Shown here in pieces: positions 1 through 8,165 of a stretch of DNA of 58,679 nucleotides. Location of the stretch: contig NZ_LDWR01000062.1 in assembly GCF_001039005.1 (NCBI RefSeq), forward strand, positions 1 through 58,679. Reading direction: 5' to 3'. This stretch comes from Burkholderia cepacia (lineage in GTDB: Bacteria; Pseudomonadota; Gammaproteobacteria; Burkholderiales; Burkholderiaceae). Numbering within the stretch: position 1 is the first letter of the stretch; every line of letters starts with the position of its first letter. The translations under genes and the position numbers were made by a program. The notes beneath the pieces were generated by a model. That model was given only the letters and a program-made list of their open reading frames with translations, was not told where the DNA came from and ran no database searches.

Positions 1-11
1 CGGAGGTCATC

Positions 12-311
12 ATGAAATCGCTCGTTTCCGCAGTCGTTGCCGCTGTCGCCCTGTCCGCCTCGTTCAGCGCATTCGCACAAAGCACCGTGACCCGCGCCCA
101 GGTGCGCAACGAACTGGTCCAGCTCGAAAGCGCCGGCTACAAGCCGGGCCTGTCGAGCCCGTACTACCCGGCCGACATCCAGGCCGCCCAAGCCCGCGTG
201 CGCGGCGCCGACAACAGTGGCTACGGTGCGCAACCGGCCGCGACCGTCCAGGGTGGCGCACCGGCCGCCAAGGTGCAAAGCCCGCGCGACTCGGTCTACT
301 TCGGCCACTAA
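12..311 (+). CDS. DUF4148 family small secreted protein
   Basis: A 99-residue protein with a cleavable Sec signal peptide: a basic start (MKS), a hydrophobic core to about residue 20, and an AFA-Q cleavage site. The rest fits the DUF4148 family, abundant in Burkholderia: an N-terminal TRAQVRNELVQLESAGY segment, then PxxYPADIQAAQARV, then a low-complexity Ala/Gly/Gln tail ending in YFGH. It is expected in the periplasm; no biochemical function is established for the family. A good Shine-Dalgarno (CGGAGG) lies 5 bases before the ATG, at the very edge of the window, so the promoter is not visible. Family call is by pattern recognition of the conserved N-terminal block. Confidence 0.88.
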   Translation: MKSLVSAVVAAVALSASFSAFAQSTVTRAQVRNELVQLESAGYKPGLSSPYYPADIQAAQARVRGADNSGYGAQPAATVQGGAPAAKVQSPRDSVYFGH

Positions 312-418
312 ATCGCACGCACATCGCTCGACGATGTGGCAGGCCCCGATGGCCGGTCATGGCAACGCAAGCGCGTCTGCCACGACCGGCCATCGTTCGT
401 TGTGCGTAACGCCCGGCG

Positions 419-1800
419 TTACTGCCCCACCGCCCGCGCGTCGAGGCGCCGCCACTGCACCGGCAAGCCGCGGCGCTCGCAGCCGTCGCAGTGCCAGTCG
501 TCGTGCGTCGTGCGACGGAACTTCAGCATCGGCGACTGCGGATCCGCACATGCCTTGTCCGGCGTTTCGGCCCCCGGCATCAGCACGTCGAAGCCGGTAT
601 CGCGCTGGCAGTAATACTCGAGGAAATCGTACGCCGGCGCCTGCTTGCTGGTGATCATCGAGAAATCCATGATCGCCGTGTCGCCGTTCAGCAGCATCAT
701 CGGCGCGACCGGCCGGGCGAGCCGTTTCTTCGCGACCGCATCGTTCAGCGCCGTCGTATCGAGGTAACTGACCGGCGCGAAGTGGCCCATGAACGGCGAC
801 CGTTCGTCGGGGATCGGCGCCGGGCCCGTGCGGATCGCTCGCGAGATCGCGTCGCGCACCGCCGCCGCCTTGTCCGCCTGCAATGCCATCACCGTGGTGT
901 CCTTGTCGTTCTTCGTCGCGCGCATGTGCCCCCACTCGCCGAGCACCTCGATGCGGTCGTACTGGAACGGCACGACTGTCTTGCCGGACAGATCGATCAC
1001 ACCGGTTTTCTTGTCCGGCCGCTGCGCGACGATCACCGCATACTTGTCCCACGGCAGGCCGAACGAGCGCCAGCGAAAGTCGTACTCGGCCGACAGGTAG
1101 CGGTACGGCTGCGTGAAGACCGGATGGCCGCTACGCAAGTCGTACAGCACGTAGCGTTCATCGTCTTCGGTCTTGCCGCTCTTCACGAACATCATGAACG
1201 GCAGCGGCGCGGCGCTGTTCGGCGCACCGGCGGTACGCGCCAGCGTCCGTTGCGGTCGACGACGCCCCATTCCCGGGCGCTGTGCGCAGCCACGTAGAGC
1301 CCGAGCTGCGGAAAGCGTTCGGTGATGTTGTCGTACTCGATCGCGAGGATGCGATGCCCGTTCGCATCGAGGATGCCGCGCTTCGCGTCGCCCCGTTGAG
1401 CGCGGACGTCACGAGATACTCGACCGGTGCCGGGTCGTCGCGCACCAGATCGCGCCACGCCGCATCGTTGATCTGCGTGATCGACGAATACTCGGGCTGG
1501 ACGACCCACTTGCCGTCGCGATCGACCAGGCCGACGAGGCAATCGCGGCCGCCGGACGGCGGGCGACCGGCCACGATCAGCTCGCCGATCCGCGTCAGCG
1601 TGCCGGACGATTCACAGTCGAAGCGACCGAGCGTCTTGCCGGATTCGTCGAGCAGCGACGCGGACACGCGGTAGTCGTCAGCCCCTTCGGCCGCCGGATC
1701 GGATGACGGGTCGCGACGCATCACCATCCAGCGATGCAGGCTGCGCGCGTACTCCGCATCTTCGACCCGCATCCCGCCGAGCAGCGCCCGCCCCTGCCGT
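419..1800 (-). pseudogene. WG-repeat protein, 5'-truncated and twice frameshifted
   Basis: Reading the minus strand, one protein is spread over three frames. The first runs from about 1800 to about 1390, the second from about 1390 to about 1250, the third from there to the stop at 419. Joined, they give WG-type repeats (GLVDRDGKWVVQPEYSSI, RGILDANGHRILAIEYDNI, WGVVDRNG, TGVIDLSGKTVVPFQYDRI), which are known from uncharacterised bacterial proteins. No start codon with a leader is present: upstream of about 1800 the frame runs into stops inside AT-rich DNA, so the N-terminus has been lost. The downstream half (third frame) is well conserved in codon use. Sequencing error could explain a frameshift but not the missing 5' end. 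Confidence 0.75.
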
Positions 1801-2317
1801 AGAGCAAATTAATTCTGTCACTCCAGAATCCCCACGGTTCAAGGCATCTGGCGTCTGAGTTGACGACTTTATTGGCAGTACCACCAAAATAATATCGTCA
1901 ATTCGCACATGTTCGAATTAAATTTTAGTCCGCCACCCAATGACAGAAAATATCTAAATATATATTGATGCATGCTTGCTCCGCACAAATCCTATAGAAT
2001 AAGTATTGATATATATTTAGTTTACCCAAACAAACGCATGAAAATTAGTCTAGCTTAAAACGGAGTAAATGTAATTTTGGATGCCGAAGTGTAGGAAATA
2101 TTTTTGTAACAATGTGGTTTCCATGCAATCTCATATCTTGCACCCCGTCAACTCATCAATATAGTTATCCAGAATCTGAGAAATCCCCCCGCCCCGGGTG
2201 CACCCAGTTCACCCATAACGTTTCGTCTCAGCGCGTCGAGGTACCGATCTGTCGAGCCCATTTCATGTCGCCGGAGGGCATTGTCAACTTCGCGCTGACT
2301 GGTCAGTGGTTGCCGTG
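1801..2317. other. AT-rich gene-poor stretch
   Basis: Base composition drops sharply at about 1800 and stays AT-rich to about 2110, in contrast with the GC-rich flanks. Stops are dense in all frames to about 2110. Between 2110 and 2317 short open frames exist but none has a ribosome binding site or family resemblance that I can recognise. The left edge coincides with the break in the WG-repeat gene, so this is probably a junction of a past insertion or deletion. No terminal inverted repeats were seen. Confidence 0.6.
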
Positions 2318-3027
2318 TTATTCCCACCCGTGTTTGTTGAACTGATAGCCCTTGCTCCGGATCGTTTTGATTCGCGTCGGTTCAAGCGCGTCATCACTCA
2401 GTTTGCGGCGCAGCTTCGAGATGTAACAGTCGATCGAGCGATCGAGGCCGCCGAACTCGATGCGGCGCAACAGCCGCGTCAGGTCCTCCCGGCTGACCAC
2501 CTCACCGGCGCGGCTGGCGAGGGCCCACAGCAGGTCGAATTCGGTTGAGGTTAGGCGAGGCGCGCTGACGTCAGGAAGGTGAACCTTGCGATCTATCCGG
2601 TCGATCGAGAATTTGCCAAACACCATCGTTGGGGCGCTTCGGGCGCGCAGCCGTCAGGATGCATTCGTAGCCGTCGCAACTGCGCCTTGATCCGCGCGAG
2701 CAGAATGCGTGGTTCGATCGGCTTGTAGAGAAAGTCGTCTGCGCCGAGTTCTCGGCCGAGCAACTCGTCGAACTTTTCGTCGCGTGCCGTCACCATGATG
2801 ATGCTGCCGTCATATTGCGTGCGTGCCTCGCGGCAAATATCGAAGCCGCCCTTGCCCTGCAGGTTGATGTCGAGAAGCACCACATCGGGGCAACTCGCGA
2901 CGATCGTGGCGATGGCGTCGGTACAGCCGAACAGCGTGTCCACCTCGTACTGATGCTTGCGCAGATAGTCCGCGATCAGCGCGGACAAATGGACGTCATC
3001 TTCGACGAGCAGGATTCGGATGGGCAT
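2318..3027 (-). pseudogene. RstA-like OmpR-family response regulator, frameshifted
   Basis: The first frame (from ATG at 3027) is a receiver domain: acidic pair near residues 9-11 (LLVEDDVHL), phosphoacceptor Asp in VVLLDINLQGKGG, Thr in MVTARD and Lys in DDFLYKPIEP. After about residue 130 the frame is lost. The DNA-binding domain continues in another frame from about 2626 (VFGKFSIDRIDRKVHL) to a winged helix ending in RIKTIRSKGYQFNKHGWE at 2318. The C-terminal end closely resembles E. coli RstA. A single-base indel near 2620-2630 joins the two. No rstB-like histidine kinase is adjacent. Either a real pseudogene or a sequencing error; the neighbourhood of broken genes favours decay. Confidence 0.72.
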
Positions 3028-3652
3028 CGGTCAACGACGGGTAATACGGGAAAATGGCGCGCTGGTTAGGCCCAGTCCGAACGCGTGGTAGCCGAAGCGA
3101 AGTGGATAATACTGCGCAACATTTCGACGGAATGCGACGAAATTTGCATCATTCATCGCACATATCTGCACGAAAATCATCGCCGTCTAGCGGAAAAGCG
3201 AATAGATGACAGTGTGGAATCGTGTCGTCGACGAACGACTCGATGTTCGGGTGAAATGATTCAGAGCGATATCCGGCGCGTCGCCGACGGGGATCTCTGA
3301 CGAGGCGTCGTTCGGGCGAGAACGTTTGCGGAAAGCCGCTTGTGCGAACGTCACCTGCGCTGACCAATTCGAAATCCGGTAAAGGTTACTCGACATATTA
3401 TTACAAAATATTACCGGCGTTGCGGCATAGGGCTTCCTACAATCCACTCAACTCAGGGACGGGCATGCCGGACCGCGGTTTCCGCTCTGTCGTCGACGGG
3501 CTTGCTGCGACGAAGACGGTGACCGGTACACGCAGCTGCCCACATTCAGCGCGCCATTGCCGGCATGGAACGCGTGTGGATCGGTGTTGACGTCGCTCGG
3601 GCCTTCGAGGGGCAAGCATCCGGACGGCACGATTTACTGATAGGAGTCCAAA
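3028..3652. other. Intergenic region without a recognisable gene
   Basis: About 620 bases between the divergent RstA-like pseudogene and the FliT-like gene. Several short open frames occur on both strands but none has convincing family resemblance, ribosome binding site or codon bias. Composition is mixed, with an AT-richer stretch around 3380-3420. Probably the promoter region of both neighbours plus debris. Confidence 0.5.
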
Positions 3653-3958
3653 ATGACGCTGTTGAAAGTCATCCAGAACCTTGATGTGCTCACGAACGCA
3701 ATCGAAGTCGCAGTCGCCCGGGCTGACTGGAGCGAGGCCGTCCGGGCCGCGGAAACACGTTCAAGGTTCGTGATTGCGCTTGCACACGATCAACCGGACG
3801 AGGTTCGCGCGGCGATCGGGAGAATGCAGGAGACCGATATCCGGGTCTCCACCATCGCACGGGAAACGTTGGTGGCACGCATCGCCGAGGCTGGATTGCG
3901 TCGTACGAATCCGGGCTGGCGACGAAGGGGTTGGTGGCGAGCGCCCCCCTGTTCGTGA
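3653..3958 (+). CDS. FliT-like small protein, C-terminus probably frameshifted
   Basis: 101 residues, predicted mostly alpha-helical. The first 75 or so residues (IQNLDVLTNAIEVAVARADW, then AVRAAETRSRFVIAL, then a helix with IGRMQETDIRVSTIARETL) resemble Burkholderia FliT-type export chaperones, which hold FliD in the cytosol. The last 20 residues are Arg/Trp-rich and unlike the family (RRTNPGWRRRGWWRAPPCS), suggesting a frameshift near 3890-3910. The start is supported by AGGAG about 8 bases upstream of the ATG. No flagellar genes flank it, so it is an orphan or remnant. The family assignment is by eye and moderate to weak; a general helical hypothetical is the alternative. Confidence 0.42.
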   Translation: MTLLKVIQNLDVLTNAIEVAVARADWSEAVRAAETRSRFVIALAHDQPDEVRAAIGRMQETDIRVSTIARETLVARIAEAGLRRTNPGWRRRGWWRAPPCS

Positions 3959-4053
3959 AGGAGTCGAGGGCGTTCTCGTTCCGCCCGCTCTCGAGCACCT
4001 TGTGTCTATGCTCGGCACTGTTATTCGAACTTGCATGCGGGCTCGAATAGTGA

Positions 4054-4347
4054 ATTAAATGGGTGCTTCTAAAGGGCGGACATCTCATCGGCACAGTCTG
4101 CGCCGATTTATTGTTCGGTGCAGAGACACTCATCAAGCTGGATGCACCGCGCATCGCCACCCTGAAGGATCACGGCACCGGGTGCACGTTGTCTGCAGCA
4201 ATCACCGCGCTGCTTCCTCATCACACGATGCAGGACAGCGTACGGTGCGCGAAGGCTTATTTGAATGGCGCACTGACCGAAGCATGGCGGTTAGACGTAG
4301 GACGCGGTCATGGGCCGACTCACCATTTTCATGCAATGTGGCGTTGA
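4054..4347 (+). pseudogene. thiD: C-terminal fragment of thiD (HMP/HMP-P kinase)
   Basis: About 94 residues that match the last third of hydroxymethylpyrimidine (phosphate) kinase: VLLKGGHL, then DAPRIATLKDHGTGCTLSAA with the HGTGCTLSA anion-hole motif, then GRGHGPTHHFHAMW at the C-terminus. A TGA stop at 4051 precedes it, so the N-terminal two thirds (substrate site and start of the ribokinase fold) are missing. A GTG at 4063 could start translation but the product would be inactive. It lies 59 bases upstream of a thiaminase I gene, which suggests the two were once one thiamine-salvage operon. The remainder of thiD is not elsewhere in the window. Confidence 0.82.
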
Positions 4348-4406
4348 CGTATTACCTGCGCTCGTGTGCGTTCCGTCTACGTCGCTTCGACGAGGGAGAA
4401 CTCATC

Positions 4407-5849
4407 ATGTCTCGATTGCCATATCGTTTCATACTACTGCTCGGATTGTGCCTCGGCATCCTATCGCAAGCGTTTGCCGACACTGCGGCGCCTCGACAGT
4501 TGACGATCGCGCTGTACCCGTGGGTTCCACGCGTCGAGCAATTCCAGAAGGCGATCGAGAAAGAATGGAAAAAGGTGCAGCCCAAAGTCGAGCTGGTATT
4601 TGTCAGCGCGGATGACTGGGACGGTGGCTATACGAAGGAGCCGCCTGCAAATGCAGACGTCTACGTGTATGACGCGATTTTCTTCGATTACTTTCGGAGC
4701 CGCAATTGGCTAGAACCGCTTGCAGCCAAGGAGGTGCAGAACATTGACGACTACGTGCCATATGCAATCAAAGGCGTGAAGGTTGGAGAGCGCTACTACA
4801 GCCTGCCGCAGCTGGGATGCGCGAACATTCTGTTCTACAGAAAAAGCGACAAGGAACTCGCGGCCGCTAAGACACTCGCGCAGGTGCGCTCTGCGTTGGA
4901 TCAATGCACGTATACCAGTGAGGTGCCACCGGACAAACGCGGGCTGATGATCGACATGTCTGGCTCTGTCAACAACAGTTTGCTCTATCTCGATGCAGCG
5001 CACAGTTGGAATGGCGCGTATCCGCTGTCGCTTCCTTGGAGCCTAGGCGACCTGAATTCGGATGCCGTCGGGAGTACGCGTTCGTTACTTGCAATGGCCA
5101 GCTTCAAGAACGCGATGACGAGCCTGTCCGGCCAGTACGACCGAGCCGTCTGGTTCAGTAATGGCGAAGGACGGGCAGTGATCGCCTACTCCGAATCGAT
5201 GTCGGCAATGAGCGAACAGGCTCGACAGAATATCGACTTCAAGTTCATGCCCTTATCCGACCGCGGCCAGTCGCAGCTGTTCTATGCAGATGTCATCGGA
5301 GTCAATACGTCGACGAACCTACGCGGCACGCGTATGCTAGCCGTACAACTCGCCAACGTGGTTGCCTCATCGTCGACGATGCTGGCAAGCATCGGTCCCG
5401 ATGCGAGTGCCGTGCCACAGTATCTATTCGCCACCCGTCGCAGCGTTCTCACAACACTGGCACGCAGCTATCCGCTCTACGGCAAGATGAATGCACTGCT
5501 CAATGCGGGTAATCCAGTGATGTTCAAGCTCGACGCGCAGGCCCGTAACTGGTTTGCGTCGATGAACTCGGTGATTCAGCAACAGACACAATCCAGCTAT
5601 GTGTGTGGCTGCGATATCGAAACTGCGCGGCCTATCCACAACTATCGGGACGCGCAAGCGATTTGCCCGACGGTCTGTGCAGCACAGGGAGGATGGAATC
5701 GCCAATGGACCAACCGACAGCCCGCCGCATCAGCCGGCAAGTCGGCATGCGGCTGCAATGCGTGTCCGACGACTCCCGCTGAGTATTCCACGCGCACCCG
5801 AGCGCAGATTCGACAACAACCCGAGCACGAATTCGTAAGCGATCGATGA
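4407..5849 (+). CDS. Secreted thiaminase I with C-terminal MVL-like domain
   Basis: 480 residues. A Sec signal peptide (residues 1-24, hydrophobic ILLLGLCLGILSQAFA) leads into a periplasmic-binding-protein fold typical of thiaminase I (thiamine pyridinylase), which swaps the thiazole of thiamine for another nucleophile. Family marks: IALYPWVPRVEQF, the catalytic Cys in PQLGCANILFYRKSD, and GRAVIAYSESMSAM. The family usually ends near residue 390-400. Here a Cys-rich extension follows (CGCDI, NYRDAQAICPTVCAAQGGWN, SACGCN) resembling the MVL mannan-binding lectin repeat. The ATG at 4407 has GGGAGA 7 bases upstream; an in-frame extension to 4059 is rejected because it lacks a signal peptide at its end. 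It follows a thiD remnant. Thiaminase call is firm; the lectin call is moderate. Confidence 0.86.
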   Translation: MSRLPYRFILLLGLCLGILSQAFADTAAPRQLTIALYPWVPRVEQFQKAIEKEWKKVQPKVELVFVSADDWDGGYTKEPPANADVYVYDAIFFDYFRSRNWLEPLAAKEVQNIDDYVPYAIKGVKVGERYYSLPQLGCANILFYRKSDKELAAAKTLAQVRSALDQCTYTSEVPPDKRGLMIDMSGSVNNSLLYLDAAHSWNGAYPLSLPWSLGDLNSDAVGSTRSLLAMASFKNAMTSLSGQYDRAVWFSNGEGRAVIAYSESMSAMSEQARQNIDFKFMPLSDRGQSQLFYADVIGVNTSTNLRGTRMLAVQLANVVASSSTMLASIGPDASAVPQYLFATRRSVLTTLARSYPLYGKMNALLNAGNPVMFKLDAQARNWFASMNSVIQQQTQSSYVCGCDIETARPIHNYRDAQAICPTVCAAQGGWNRQWTNRQPAASAGKSACGCNACPTTPAEYSTRTRAQIRQQPEHEFVSDR

Positions 5850-5894
5850 ACGACAGTTGGCCGGAAGTCGGACAGCCGCAGGGACCATCGTGGC

Positions 5895-6035
5895 CGTAGC
5901 AAAACGGGCTGAGTGAACGCGCAGCGGCGCGAGCGTCACATCGTGGACCGTTCTAAATCGGCGCGGGGCCGCATTGGCATCGAGCAACGTGCCACGCGGC
6001 ATCGTCAAGGGCGCCGTCAGTTGGTCGAACAGCGT
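5895..6035 (-). pseudogene. tssF: Short TssF-like (T6SS baseplate) fragment
   Basis: About 47 residues on the minus strand (LFDQLTAPLTMPRGTLLDAN, then RRFRTVHDVTLAPLRVHSARF) fit the N-terminal region of type VI secretion baseplate protein TssF, where an LxAPxxxPRGTxL strand precedes a CRFRTxxDVxLxPLxV block. Nothing before or after it in the same frame matches, no start codon context is present, and no other T6SS gene occurs in the window. I read it as a relic carried with the other debris. The resemblance is short, so a chance match is possible. Confidence 0.42.
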
Positions 6036-6129
6036 CCACGGCACCCGGTTGCGCGCACGCGGCCAGCAGACCGGCCAGGCCGATCGCACCGACAGCCGAT
6101 CCCAGTCCTGAATTCCACGGAATGGTCAT
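5953..6129 (-). other. Possible 58-residue lipoprotein-like ORF
   Basis: The ORF has an ATG at 6129 with GAGAG 9 bases upstream, and its first 26 residues look like a lipoprotein signal (GAIGLAGLLAAC, lipobox LAAC). After about residue 30 it runs antisense-of-frame through the TssF-like fragment, so the tail is probably not native. It could be the 5' end of a lipoprotein gene cut off by the rearrangement that brought in the fragment. No family is recognised. Confidence 0.25.
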
Positions 6130-6389
6130 ATGGGTTCTCTCGATTGTTCTTGATTATCGAAGCGGCACGGCGAAGCGCTATCGGCTCGCCGCTCCAGCAA
6201 TGGACGCCGCTCGCGCACGTTGTGCGCGGCAGATTCTAGCATTCAGCCTGACCCGGTAATCGGACTGCGAGCCGCTCACGGAACGGGTGGTTGCGATGGC
6301 TGGATCGACGGTGTATCAGCGGCCCCGGCGCGACCGTTGCACGCTTGCGCGGTACCGTGCGCGACGCGTGCTGCCTCGGCCGCCCTCTG

Positions 6390-8165
6390 TCACCCGCTAC
6401 CGCCCGAGGCAACCCGGCCGGCCTCTTCCGTCGCGGCGGCACCGCCGACCAGTTCCTGATAGCGCACGCACGCGCGCTGCGCGGACGCCTTCGCCGCGTA
6501 CATCGCCGCGTCGGCCTTCACGAGCAGTTCCTCGGCCGACGCGCCGTCGGCCGGAAACTCGCTGACGCCGATGCTCGCGCCGACAGCCACGCGCCGCTCG
6601 CCGAACTCCAGTTCCTCGGCCATCACGATCTGGATGCGCGACGCGACATCGCCGATCACCGCCGGTGAACGCACATCCGCAATCAGCACGATGAATTCGT
6701 CGCCGCCGAGCCGGGCGACCATGTCGCCGCTGCGCAGCGCGAGGCTCAGCCGCTTCGCGACCGCGACGAGCGTGCGGTCGCCGGCCGAATGCCCATGCTG
6801 GTCGTTGATCTGCTTGAAGCGGTCGAGATCGACGAACATCACGGCCAGCCCTTCGCGCACCGCGGCCGCATGCCGGATCGCGGCATCGAGATGCTCCATG
6901 AACAGCAGGCGGTTCGGCAGCGCGGTCAGCGGATCGTGGCCCGCGAGGTGCGTCAGCTCCCGCTGCTTCGCGCGCAGCATCGCGACCTGCGTGCGGATCT
7001 CGACGCGCATGCTGTCGAAACAGCGCGCGAGTACGCCGATCTCGTCGGCGCGCCCGACCGGCAGCTGTTCCGCCGCCGGATCGTCGAACACGTGCGTCGC
7101 GGCGCGCGCGAGCATCTGTAGCGGCCGCGTGATCGCCCGCGCGAACAGGATCGCGAGAATCACCGCCAGCAGGCTCGACACGAGCACCATCCTGACGATC
7201 CGTTCACCAAGCATGCCGGCCGGCGCGAGGACGTCCGCGAGCGAACGCGCCATCCCGAGCACGACGAAGCGGTTGCCCTCGTCGTGCCCGAACGGCGTGC
7301 GCACGAACGCGAACATCTGCCCCGGCGCCTCGTCCGGCTGCGCCAGGCCATTGAACGTCACGTTCGCGCGCGCGCTGTCGAACAGCACGTGTGTCGCGGC
7401 AAAATGGTCCTGCATCAGCACGCGCCGGCCGCGGTCGAAGCCGAACGTCTGTGCCGGATCCGGATGCACGAGGAAATCGCCCCACTCGTTCGCGAGATAC
7501 ACCGCATAGTCTTCCGGCAGATCGCGTTCGAGCCGATCGAACACGCGCGACAGCTCGACGTCGACGACTAGCGCGCCGACCGTCTGGCCCAGCCGATCGA
7601 CGACCGGCGTCCCCACTCGCAGGATCGGCAGCCCTTCGGCCGCGTGCGAACCCGTCTCGTGGTTGATCACGATCGGCGACAGGTAGATATGACCGGGCGC
7701 CGTCGCGAGCGTATCGAATACGTAGGAGAACTGCCCTTTCTCCTGGAACGCATTTTCCGGCATCACGACGATGCCGCGCGCATCGCGATCGACGCGGATG
7801 TGTTCGAGCCCGAAATGCCCGCTCGCGATCAGGCGGATCTGCAGGTATTCAGGATGATTTCTCATGAAGCTGTAATACACCTGCTCGAGCCGCGTGCGTC
7901 GCGCGCGGTCCGGGTTGTCGCTGCCCGCGACGAGCGCGGACGACGGCAACTGCGCGAGCACCAGCGCGTCGTCCGCGACGTCGGAGAGCGCGGTCGTGAA
8001 GCGCTGCCCGAGCAACTGCGTCGACATCAGCAGGCTGTGCTGCGCTTCCTGCACGAGCATCGCGCGGTTCGCGCGGTACGTGTAGTAGCCGGTGGTGCCG
8101 GACGCGATCACGCCGATGCAGGCGAACAGCACCGACAGCTTCGACGTGAGCCCGAGCCGGATCAT
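6390..8165 (-). CDS. Membrane diguanylate cyclase (Cache-HAMP-GGDEF)
   Basis: 591 residues. TM1 at about 8-30, a large periplasmic sensor (about 31-320, dCache-like), TM2 at about 325-345 (VLVSSLLAVILAILFARAIT), a HAMP linker (ITRPLQMLARAATHVF) and a GGDEF domain from about residue 410. The active site GGDEF is intact (ARLGGDEFIVLIADV) and an RSGD inhibitory site lies five residues before it, so product inhibition by c-di-GMP is expected. No EAL domain. Its ATG overlaps the stop of the upstream binding-protein gene by 4 bases, which implies translational coupling; the binding protein probably presents ligand to the Cache domain. The C-terminal tail after the domain is Gly/Ala-rich and short. 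Confidence 0.92.
   Translation of the reverse strand: MIRLGLTSKLSVLFACIGVIASGTTGYYTYRANRAMLVQEAQHSLLMSTQLLGQRFTTALSDVADDALVLAQLPSSALVAGSDNPDRARRTRLEQVYYSFMRNHPEYLQIRLIASGHFGLEHIRVDRDARGIVVMPENAFQEKGQFSYVFDTLATAPGHIYLSPIVINHETGSHAAEGLPILRVGTPVVDRLGQTVGALVVDVELSRVFDRLERDLPEDYAVYLANEWGDFLVHPDPAQTFGFDRGRRVLMQDHFAATHVLFDSARANVTFNGLAQPDEAPGQMFAFVRTPFGHDEGNRFVVLGMARSLADVLAPAGMLGERIVRMVLVSSLLAVILAILFARAITRPLQMLARAATHVFDDPAAEQLPVGRADEIGVLARCFDSMRVEIRTQVAMLRAKQRELTHLAGHDPLTALPNRLLFMEHLDAAIRHAAAVREGLAVMFVDLDRFKQINDQHGHSAGDRTLVAVAKRLSLALRSGDMVARLGGDEFIVLIADVRSPAVIGDVASRIQIVMAEELEFGERRVAVGASIGVSEFPADGASAEELLVKADAAMYAAKASAQRACVRYQELVGGAAATEEAGRVASGGSG

Noticed and set aside
2112..2345. A 77-codon plus-strand ORF in the AT-rich stretch
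   Set aside because: No ribosome site or recognised family. It runs into the 3' end of the RstA-like gene on the other strand.
3085..3447. Short ORFs on both strands between the RstA-like and FliT-like genes
   Set aside because: They overlap each other, lack ribosome sites and look like chance frames.
4059..4406. N-terminal extension of the thiaminase frame to 4059
   Set aside because: That stretch is the thiD remnant in another frame. The signal peptide begins at 4407 with a good ribosome site.
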